DNA from: an uncultured Eggerthellaceae bacterium | GTDB taxonomy: Bacteria > Actinomycetota > Coriobacteriia > Coriobacteriales > Eggerthellaceae | Reading direction: 5' to 3' | Assembly: GCA_934631995.1 (NCBI GenBank) | Contig: CAKTYF010000056.1 | Span: 1 to 12,009 of the forward strand | Length of the DNA: 12,009 nucleotides | In this document: positions 1 to 6,362 of the stretch, one piece after another | How positions within the stretch are numbered: the first letter of the stretch is position 1 | Layout of the letters: the number at the start of each line of letters is the position of its first letter | Notes under the pieces: generated by a model | What the model was told of the DNA's origin: nothing | The model's input: the letters and a program-made list of their open reading frames with translations, nothing else | Databases searched by the model: none | Position numbers and translations under genes: made by a program

Positions 1-742
1 ACTGCGCGGGCGTCATGGCAACGCCAAAGGGGCTTTTCTCCGCATCAAGCAAACGACCGCCCGCGAACGGCTTCATAACGGTAATACCCACGCCAAGCTG
101 GGCACATTCCTCGTAAAGCGCAGCACGTTCAGGGTTAACGCCGTTGCCCGCGCCCTTGAAATCGCCGAACATATCATCCAAGCTGCCCGAAGATGGCATG
201 GCGTCAAACGCAGGGTTCAAGCTGAACATGATGACCTCGATGAGCGGGTTTTGCGCCGCCGCGCGCGCCACGGCAACGCTGTGCGTGGAAATGCCCACAT
301 GACGAATAACGCCCGCCGCGTGGAGCTCCTTCACGTAATCCAGATACGGACTGCCCGCCATGAGCGTGGCGAATTCGTCCACGTCATCGATGAAATGGAT
401 CATGCCCAGATCAATATAATCGGTCTGCAGCAGTTCCAGCTGATCCTTGAACGCTTTCTTGACCGCATCAATCTCGCGCGTGCGCACGTACTGGCCATTT
501 TGCCAGGTAGAACCGATGTGCCCCTGGATAATCCAATCCGCGCGATGCGGTGCCAACGCAATACCCAGCGCCGCGCGCACCGATGGATCGGCCATCCAGC
601 AGTCCACAATGTTCACGCCCGCGCGCTCGCACGCCTGAACCAGGTCGTTCACGCGCTGCTGCTCCCAGCCGGTAATCCATTCGGCGCCGAAGCCAATTTC
701 GCTGACCATCAGGCCAGTCTTGCCCAGCTCGCGGTATTTCAT
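1..742 (-). CDS. Divergent aldo/keto reductase, N-terminal part (gene runs off the window)
   Basis: The reading frame is open from an ATG at 742 to the window edge, giving 247 residues. The start has an AGAGGA ribosome site about 7 bases upstream. The N-terminus (KYRELGKTGLMVSEIGFGAE) is typical of aldo/keto reductases, as is the strand around residues 105-118 (LLQTDYIDLGMIH). The usual catalytic tetrad is Asp, Tyr, Lys, His. Asp47 and His116 are present. The Tyr region reads DCWMADPSVRAALG and lacks the Tyr, and the Lys strand reads WIIQGHIG with His75 where Lys is expected. The conserved spacing suggests a coherent subfamily rather than a decayed gene. From general knowledge, similar proteins in anaerobes often have a C-terminal ferredoxin domain; that part would lie outside the window. 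The gene follows ligA after 197 bases and may be transcribed separately. Substrate unknown. Confidence 0.85.
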   Translation of the reverse strand, partial: MKYRELGKTGLMVSEIGFGAEWITGWEQQRVNDLVQACERAGVNIVDCWMADPSVRAALGIALAPHRADWIIQGHIGSTWQNGQYVRTREIDAVKKAFKDQLELLQTDYIDLGMIHFIDDVDEFATLMAGSPYLDYVKELHAAGVIRHVGISTHSVAVARAAAQNPLIEVIMFSLNPAFDAMPSSGSLDDMFGDFKGAGNGVNPERAALYEECAQLGVGITVMKPFAGGRLLDAEKSPFGVAMTPAQ

Positions 743-939
743 GGTGTTTTCCTCTCGTTGCTCTCTTAGGATTTAGGTGGCGAAGGATCCCAAAGGCGAA
801 GCCCGTCAAGCCCGCATGCGGGTGGCGAAGGGGGCGAAGGCGCAGCAGGCGCATTGCCCCGCATCGCCGATGCCGCAACTACGTTGGAAGCTTGCCAAGC
901 GCGCACGAACGGTTCGCTTCCGTGCGCGGCGAGACGCCC
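743..939. other. Intergenic spacer between ligA and the aldo/keto reductase gene
   Basis: No gene is seen. The spacer contains an 11-base direct repeat, GGTGGCGAAGG, at 776-786 and 821-831. Next to the second copy is a perfect 12-base palindrome, CCCGCATGCGGG (811-822). On the minus strand the motif TTCGCC recurs several times between about 776 and 845. Small inverted repeats lie close to the ligA stop. Confidence 0.6.
890..927 (-). terminator. Possible weak terminator or 3' hairpins of ligA
   Basis: Just downstream of the ligA stop, GCGCACG (901-907) pairs with CGTGCGC (921-927), enclosing the smaller inverted repeat GAACGGTTC. A second short hairpin, GCTTG/CAAGC, follows at 890-900. Neither is followed by a T-run in the direction of ligA, so this would be an atypical terminator or only a 3'-end stabilising structure. 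Confidence 0.3.
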
Positions 940-3300
940 CTAAGCCGGCAGTTCGCCCTTTTCCAGCAGGCGCAAAAACGCCGGTTCATCCAAAACGGCA
1001 ACACCCAGCGAAAGCGCCTTATCCAACTTCGAACCAGCCGCTTCACCTGCAACAACGTAGCTCGTCTTCTTCGACACGCTGCCGCTTACCTTCGCGCCCA
1101 TCGCCTTCAGACGCTCGCCCGCTTCGTCGCGCGTCATGCCGCTTTGCACCAAGCTGCCGGTAAGCACGAACGTCAGACCCGCCAGCTCATCGGTGACGTT
1201 TGCCGCCGCGGTCGCATCGGCCCGCATGTTCACGCCCAGCTTGCCCAAGCGCTCAATAGTGGCCGCATTGTCGGGCGTGCGCAAGAAAACCCAGATAGAG
1301 TGGGCGATTTTCTCGCCAATGCCATCGATGGCCGCCATGCTTTCCTCGGTTGCCGCCATCAACAGTTCCATGCTGGGGTAGTTGCGCGCAATGACCTGCG
1401 CCATATTCTTCCCCACGTGGCGAATGCCAATGCCGTTGATTACGCGCCAAAAGTCGCGCGTCTTGCTTTCCTGAATGGCCGCCGCCAGCTTGCCGGCTGT
1501 TTTCTTGCCCAGCGTAATGGCTTCGCCGTCTTTATTCGTGCGCCCCGTGTTCAGCAGGGAAAGCTCCACGGCATCCAGCGTGTAGAAATCGGCCACGTCG
1601 CGCACGCGGCCCGCCTTCAGCAAGTGTCCGATGATTTCCTCACCCATGCCATCGATATCCATGGCCTCGCGACTGGCCCAGTGAATCAATCGTTCAGCTG
1701 CCTGAGCAGGGCAATCAATGGAAATACAGCGATAATCCACTTCGCCTTCTTCGCGCACCACATGGCTTTTGCAGCTGGGGCATTCCGTGGGCATGGTCCA
1801 CACGCGCGCATCCTGCGGACGCAGCGACAGCACTGGACCCAAAATCTCGGGGATGACGTCGCCCGCCTTGCGCACGATAACGGTGTCGCCCACGCGCACA
1901 TCTTTGCGCTGGACCTCGTCCACGTTGTGCAGCGTGGCGCGCGCCACCACCGAGCCGGCCACCGTCACGGGCACCAGCTCTGCCACTGGCGTGAGTTTGC
2001 CGGTGCGTCCTACCTGCACCGTAATGTCGCGCAGCAGCGTGGTTTTTTCCTCGGGCGGGAATTTAAAGGCAATGGCCCAACGCGGCGCGCGGGACGTGAA
2101 ACCCATGGCGTCTTGCTGGTCAAAGTTGTTCACTTTCACCACCACACCATCGATGTCGTAGGCAAGCGCATCGCGACGCTTCAGCGCATCGGTGCAAAAA
2201 TCGCGTACTTCCTGGGCTTTCGTGCACAGCTTCACATCGGGATTCACATGGAAACCCGCCGCACGCAGCCATTGCAACAGCTCCCACTGGCTGCTCACAT
2301 CAAGCGCGCGTTGGTCGGCAATGGCGTACATGAACGTTGCCAGATCGCGCTGCGCCGTAACACCCGGGTCTTTCTGGCGAAGCGATCCCGCCGCCGCATT
2401 ACGCGGATTCGCAAAACCCTGCTTGCCCGCCAGTTCGGCTTCGGCATTCAACGCGGCGAAGCTGCTCTTGGGCATGTAGATCTCGCCGCGCAGCTCAAGC
2501 GAGCCTTCCGGGCGCGTGATAAGCGCCGCAGCATCGGGGGCAAGCGCAAGCGGAATGTCGGCCACGCTGCGGATGTTCACGGTCACGTCTTCGCCGGTAA
2601 CGCCATCGCCACGCGTGGCAGCGCGCACCAAACGGCAGTTGTCGTACGTGAGCGCAATGGACGAGCCATCGATTTTCAGCTCGCAGCACAGCGGCACCAT
2701 GCGGCCGAAGAATTCCTGCACGCGCGTCATCCACGCGTCCAGCTCATCCAGGTCCATGGCGTTATCAAGCGAGTACATGCGTTGCTCGTGCGTAACGGGG
2801 CTGAACTGCTCGCTCACGTAACCGCCCACACGTTGCGTGGGACTCGACGGGTCTGCGAACTGGGGAAACTCCTGCTCCAGGCCTTTTAGCTCGCGCATAA
2901 GGGAGTCGTAGGCGGCGTCGGAAATTTCCGGCGCGTCCTTCGCGTAATACAGGTACGTATGGTGCTCTATTTCGGCACGCAACTTTTTGATGCGCGCCGC
3001 CGCTTCTGTTGCGGCGGGATCTGCAGGAGCAGAAGTTGCGGAAGGGGCAGTCGAAGCGCCCGAGATTCCAGCAGCACCTTCGCCGTCAAGCGCTTCGAGC
3101 GCAGCGAGCGATTCCGTGCCGACCGCCTCTCCATCAGCGCCTTCGCCAGCGGGCGTTTCACTGGCGATTGCCGGGTTCGTCGCGATCGCTTCGCCAGCCG
3201 CTCCTGCGGCAGCCGTTTCATCAGCGGCGATTTCAGCCGCCTGCGTCGCATCATCCGCGGAATCCATATCGAAATCGAACAAACTTGCTTGTTCAGTCAT
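940..3300 (-). CDS. ligA: NAD-dependent DNA ligase LigA with disordered N-terminal extension
   Basis: Seals 3'-OH/5'-phosphate nicks in replication and repair, using NAD+ to adenylate the active-site Lys. With the ATG at 3300 the protein has 786 residues, against about 670 for typical LigA. I chose this start because AAGAAGGTGG lies just upstream; the frame stays open to a TTG at 3429 without a comparable site. Residues 1 to about 101 are Ala/Glu/Gly-rich and look disordered. The NAD-binding domain Ia starts near residue 102 (ARIKKLRAEIEHHTYLYY). The adenylation motif is CELKIDG with Lys209. The OB-fold domain follows, then a Cys4 zinc finger (Cys507, 510, 525, 530), helix-hairpin-helix repeats (about 540-690) and a C-terminal BRCT domain (about 706-786). 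All core elements are present, so the enzyme should be active. It lies 173 bases downstream of nnrD, possibly in the same transcript. Confidence 0.97.
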   Translation of the reverse strand: MTEQASLFDFDMDSADDATQAAEIAADETAAAGAAGEAIATNPAIASETPAGEGADGEAVGTESLAALEALDGEGAAGISGASTAPSATSAPADPAATEAAARIKKLRAEIEHHTYLYYAKDAPEISDAAYDSLMRELKGLEQEFPQFADPSSPTQRVGGYVSEQFSPVTHEQRMYSLDNAMDLDELDAWMTRVQEFFGRMVPLCCELKIDGSSIALTYDNCRLVRAATRGDGVTGEDVTVNIRSVADIPLALAPDAAALITRPEGSLELRGEIYMPKSSFAALNAEAELAGKQGFANPRNAAAGSLRQKDPGVTAQRDLATFMYAIADQRALDVSSQWELLQWLRAAGFHVNPDVKLCTKAQEVRDFCTDALKRRDALAYDIDGVVVKVNNFDQQDAMGFTSRAPRWAIAFKFPPEEKTTLLRDITVQVGRTGKLTPVAELVPVTVAGSVVARATLHNVDEVQRKDVRVGDTVIVRKAGDVIPEILGPVLSLRPQDARVWTMPTECPSCKSHVVREEGEVDYRCISIDCPAQAAERLIHWASREAMDIDGMGEEIIGHLLKAGRVRDVADFYTLDAVELSLLNTGRTNKDGEAITLGKKTAGKLAAAIQESKTRDFWRVINGIGIRHVGKNMAQVIARNYPSMELLMAATEESMAAIDGIGEKIAHSIWVFLRTPDNAATIERLGKLGVNMRADATAAANVTDELAGLTFVLTGSLVQSGMTRDEAGERLKAMGAKVSGSVSKKTSYVVAGEAAGSKLDKALSLGVAVLDEPAFLRLLEKGELPA

Positions 3301-3473
3301 AATCCACCTTCTTGGTAGTGCTTTAACAGCGGCCCCAACAGCAGCTTCAACAACATCTAAACGGCGCGTGACGATTGCGATTTCGGGCGCGCGCTCCGGC
3401 TTCGCCACTTCACCAGCCCAGCGTCCCAAGCCCGTTGCGCCTTGACAGATTTTATCAGGAGTTCTGGGTGCGA

Positions 3474-4499
3474 TTAGCGATGCGCCAGCAATTCCCGAAT
3501 TGCAGCAGGAATGCAGTCGATGACGTCTTCGGGAATGACACTCACCACACCTACCCGGCGCGCTGCTTCATTGCCCGCATCAGCATGCAACCGCGTGCCC
3601 AGAACTGCCGCTTGAACAGGAGAAAGACCCTGTGCAAGAAGCGCCGCGATAATGCCCGCCAGCACATCGCCCGTTCCCGCTTTTGCCAACGCGGGCGTCC
3701 CTTTGTCCATAAGGTACGTGTCGCCGCCATGCGCCACCACCGTTTCCGGACCTTTTAGAACCACCGTCGCGGCATACGCATCGGCAAGCAAACGTGCCGC
3801 GACAATCTGTTGCGTGATATCCGCCTGGGATTCCCGGCAAGCGCCCGCCCAGGATTCCCGCGACACGCTCCGATGACCTTCCTGGCGTTCGTTCTGCTCC
3901 GCGTTTTCCTGCTTATCCTGATTCGCATTTTGCCAGGAATCGATATAGTCCCTGTTCAACGCGCCCATCAAGCGGCTTGCCTCACCCGCATGCGGCGTTA
4001 AAACCAAGGGTGCTCCCGCCCCCGATGCAGCGCGCGCACGCAGAAAATCGAAGCCTTCACTTGCCATCAGGCGCGCCAAACCCGAAAGAGCGCCGGCATC
4101 CACAACTACGGGAATCTCTCTCGCCAAAACAGTACGTAGAAGCTGTATCTCTTGCGAGTCTTCCCCGCTAAAGCCGCATCCAATCAGCACCGCCATCCGA
4201 TGTCCGGCGGAGGTTTCCGCCTTCTGTAGCACCTGGTCAAGCGCTTGCTCATCCCAAGCGCGCACAACAAGCGACGGCCCGCCCGCGCGCACCGTGGCAA
4301 CCGATTCCGGCGCACACCACACTTGCGTATAGCCGGCTCCGGCGCGCTGTCCCGCACGCGACGCAAGCACGGCCGCGCCCGGATACTGCGCGCTGCCGCC
4401 CACCACGTTCAACGTTCCACGTGTATATTTATTGGTGTCCCATTTCGGCAGCGGAATCAACGCAGCCAGGTCGGCATCGGAAAAGTGCAGCTCAGCCAC
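3474..4499 (-). CDS. nnrD: ADP-dependent NAD(P)H-hydrate dehydratase, stand-alone, with polar insertion
   Basis: Repairs hydrated NADH and NADPH (NADHX/NADPHX) back to the active cofactors, using ADP as the usual bacterial phosphate donor. It is a 341-residue ribokinase-like fold protein. Diagnostic parts are GTLNVVGGSAQYPGAAVLA (28-46), VVVDAGAL (131-138), LTPHAGEASRL (167-177) and the catalytic GTGD loop (275-278). A Gln/Glu/Asn/Arg-rich segment at about 182-228 (NANQDKQENAEQNERQEG and following) interrupts the fold and is not part of the usual family core. The N-terminal epimerase domain of fused Nnr/YjeF enzymes is missing, and no separate epimerase is in the window. The start is GTG, two bases after the acpS stop (TAACCGTG), so translation is probably coupled. 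The order acpS-nnr is common in actinobacteria. Confidence 0.92.
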   Translation of the reverse strand: MAELHFSDADLAALIPLPKWDTNKYTRGTLNVVGGSAQYPGAAVLASRAGQRAGAGYTQVWCAPESVATVRAGGPSLVVRAWDEQALDQVLQKAETSAGHRMAVLIGCGFSGEDSQEIQLLRTVLAREIPVVVDAGALSGLARLMASEGFDFLRARAASGAGAPLVLTPHAGEASRLMGALNRDYIDSWQNANQDKQENAEQNERQEGHRSVSRESWAGACRESQADITQQIVAARLLADAYAATVVLKGPETVVAHGGDTYLMDKGTPALAKAGTGDVLAGIIAALLAQGLSPVQAAVLGTRLHADAGNEAARRVGVVSVIPEDVIDCIPAAIRELLAHR

Positions 4500-4501
4500 G
4501 G

Positions 4502-5245
4502 TTATTCGCCGCCTTCTTGCGTGCGAGCTGAATCATTAGCAGCAGCGCCCGCATCCAGCGCGGCATCCAGCAGCTCACCGGCAACGGCAGCAGCGCCACC
4601 TTCCCCGAGCGCACCCTCACGGGGGGCGCCTTCCCCAGGCTCATCCACCCCAAGCGCGCTTTCTCGGAGGACGCCTTCCCCGGGCGTCTCGGCTTCTCCT
4701 GCCACGTCGTCGATGCCGTCAAGCATGTTGCGCAGCTCCTTGAACTGGCGCGATAGCTCAATCATGGGATCTTCGGGCGCAGGCGGCGCCACAGAATCAT
4801 CCGTGATGGCCATAGCGCATGCAACTGCCTCGGCGTGCGTGTAGGAAAGCGAGATGGGAATCTCCGTGATTTTTTGCTGCCGCGCGATTTCCTTCACGGC
4901 GCCGTGCAGCACCACGAAGGGGCGTCCCTTTACGTTACGGTGCACCTCAACGTTGCGCGGGTCGCACGTGCCCCACCCGAAGCCGGTGCCCAGCGCTTTC
5001 AGCACCGCCTCTTTTGCGGCGAAGCGCGTGGCGTAATGGATTTCCGGACTGGCCATACTGTCGCAATATGCCTGCTCATCGGCAGTAAAGACGCGCGACT
5101 TGAAACGCGGCGTGCGCTTCAAAACGGCCGCCATGCGTGCGATTTCCACGATATCGACGCCCAGGCCCACCTGGTTTTCAAGCCCCTGCGCCACGGGAGC
5201 GGCCGCAGCAACCGGCGCCGTTTTCTTATTTTTTTTAGGACACAT
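4502..5245 (-). CDS. acpS: Holo-[acyl-carrier-protein] synthase with long C-terminal tail
   Basis: Transfers 4'-phosphopantetheine from CoA to apo-ACP for fatty acid synthesis. The catalytic core is residues about 24-148. It includes VGLGVDIVEI with the Mg-binding Asp31 and RFAAKEAVLKALG with Glu79, the two family signatures. The CoA-side motif usually written SxSH reads SLSYTHAEA here, so the His is displaced by two positions. Typical AcpS is about 120 residues; this one has 247. It has a short Lys/Ala N-terminal leader (1-25) and a tail of about 100 residues rich in Ala, Gly, Glu and Pro, including a two-copy 15-residue repeat. The ATG at 5245 is preceded by AGGGAG at close spacing. The gene is first in the acpS-nnrD-ligA direction and follows a long gene-free region that probably holds its promoter. 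Confidence 0.93.
   Translation of the reverse strand: MCPKKNKKTAPVAAAAPVAQGLENQVGLGVDIVEIARMAAVLKRTPRFKSRVFTADEQAYCDSMASPEIHYATRFAAKEAVLKALGTGFGWGTCDPRNVEVHRNVKGRPFVVLHGAVKEIARQQKITEIPISLSYTHAEAVACAMAITDDSVAPPAPEDPMIELSRQFKELRNMLDGIDDVAGEAETPGEGVLRESALGVDEPGEGAPREGALGEGGAAAVAGELLDAALDAGAAANDSARTQEGGE
4595..4684 (-). repeat. Two-copy 45-base tandem repeat in the acpS tail
   Basis: AcpS residues 188-202 (PGEGVLRESALGVDE) and 203-217 (PGEGAPREGALGEGG) are imperfect in-phase copies. The DNA units are 4640-4684 and 4595-4639. The repeat keeps the frame and sits in the low-complexity tail outside the catalytic core. Confidence 0.7.
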
Positions 5246-5802
5246 ACTGCTCCCTGTTTATCTCGATTTATCCCTCTACCAGGGATTATTTGCCGCTTGG
5301 ATAGTATTCGTTTTGCGCTACCCACCCGCCGCCAACCGTGCATTGGCAAGCAACCCAACACACAAATATCACCTGTTCAGCAGCTTGGATATTCGCTTAT
5401 GTTGTTCGTTTTTCTTTTCGTTTTATTTTACGGCAAAATGTGATGCTTCCACTAGCGTAGACGAAGTCTCTTCCGTGATTCCATTTCGATTCCGCCCTCC
5501 TGCGCTATCGCCGCATTCCCGCCTTCATCCGCCCCGCCGCACCACCGACCGCGGTCTTCAATACCACGCCGACCGTCTTCCCGCCTTCGGCCCTCAGCGC
5601 AGCCAATCGCCTTCCCGCGCTCGCCTCCAGGGTTCACCCTGTTATCAAGACTGCCATGCCCTATGTAATCAGAATCATGCCGCCCCCTCCTCCGTACGCT
5701 TCATACGCGTGCCCAAGTCATTTTTACGCCTCTTCGCCCAGCGCCCAACACCACCTACTCCCTTCACCCATACTTTCCGGTCCTCTTTTGGCTCTCGTAA
5801 TT

Positions 5803-6051
5803 CATGTTGTTGGATTTTGAGGTCGAAATTCGAAGTTGTGATAGGTTGGAAGTAGGTCGAAATCTGAAATCAGACGAACATCATGATATATCTCAACAAA
5901 ACATAATGTTGACCTGGCAGTTTGCCGAAACACTTTTTCTTGCAATTGATTCCAAACCGAATAAGACGCCAGATTGCGGTGCACACCTACTTCCAACCTG
6001 CATCAACTTCGAAGTTGAAGGCTGTTTTTCAACAACATGACCTCAAAATCC
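5803..6051. repeat. Inverted-repeat element (MITE-like or structured RNA), about 250 bp
   Basis: AGGTTGGAAGTAGGT (5843-5857) has an exact inverted copy at 5985-5999. TTCGAAGTTG (5829-5838) has one at 6004-6013. Both pairs are separated by four unlike bases on each side, so they form one 29-base inverted repeat with a 25-base match. Further out, CATGTTGTTG (5803-5812) is inverted at 6030-6039 and GGATTTTGAGGTC (5812-5824) at 6039-6051, but these two blocks are in the same order on both sides instead of mirrored. The interior (about 5858-5984) is AT-richer than the flanks. Short frames in it (for example minus-strand 5802-5996) have no ribosome site. No transposase or clear target duplication is visible. 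Confidence 0.7.
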
Positions 6052-6225
6052 CTTTTTCGCGCATTCCACGCACTCCGCACGCCAAATCTCGCGAAGCCAA
6101 GCGCGCATGCGAGCATGCTGGGCACAACGCATGAGCGATCAAGGAAGCGCACGAGCAATAGAAGCGCCGCAAGCGGAACAATCCCGCAGAAATTCTCTGC
6201 ATAACACCACCACCGCAAGAGAACA

Positions 6226-6263
6226 TAAGAAAAGTGCGCCTGCCCCGCATGAGCAAGCGCACT
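6226..6263 (-). terminator. Intrinsic terminator of the flavin oxidoreductase operon
   Basis: On the minus strand AGTGCGCTTGC (6263-6253) pairs with GCAGGCGCACT (6243-6233) in an 11-bp stem with one G-U pair and a 9-base loop. It is followed by TTTCTT. It lies about 100 bases past the stop codon at 6363 and fits a Rho-independent terminator for that gene. Confidence 0.75.
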
Positions 6264-6362
6264 CAGCTTAAAGAATATGAGCTGAACGGCCCAAGAACGC
6301 AAACCAATCCTCAAGGCCTATTCACCAAAAGGCTCAATTCACCCTGTCCGCATCCTCTCACA

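Larger units (their letters stand above)
5246..6362. other. 1.1-kb gene-free region upstream of acpS
   Basis: No reading frame here has a ribosome site together with a recognisable protein. From about 5450 to 5790 the plus strand is strongly C/T-rich (purine-rich on the minus strand). Open frames in this part encode only Gly/Arg/Glu- or Pro/Arg-rich text, as expected from composition. Small palindromes occur at 5270-5286 (ATCCCT/AGGGAT) and 5628-5641 (CAGGGT/ACCCTG). Positions 5803-6051 are AT-richer and hold an inverted-repeat element. Positions 6226-6263 are the terminator of the operon to the right. I saw no tRNA, RNase P or tmRNA signature. The acpS promoter should lie here, but no clear -35/-10 pair was found. 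Confidence 0.6.

Noticed and set aside
892..2889. Long plus-strand frame of 665 codons opposite ligA
   Set aside because: It is antisense to a full-length, motif-complete DNA ligase. Its His/Arg/Ala-rich translation is typical of the shadow of a GC-rich gene.
3301..3429. Possible longer LigA start (TTG at 3429)
   Set aside because: The ATG at 3300 has a strong ribosome site and the added residues match nothing in the family.
5452..5637. Minus-strand frame of 61 codons, Gly/Arg/Glu-rich
   Set aside because: GTG start without a good ribosome site; the composition simply follows the purine-rich strand.
5628..5641. GGTTCA-containing palindrome considered as a tRNA T-arm
   Set aside because: No acceptor, D or anticodon arms can be drawn around it.
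5802..5996. Minus-strand frame of 64 codons inside the inverted-repeat element
   Set aside because: No ribosome site; it overlaps both repeat arms, so it is more likely a by-product of the repeat.
6003..6314. Minus-strand frame of 103 codons with hydrophobic stretches
   Set aside because: It runs through the terminator hairpin at 6226-6263 and into the inverted-repeat element, and no recognisable domain is seen.
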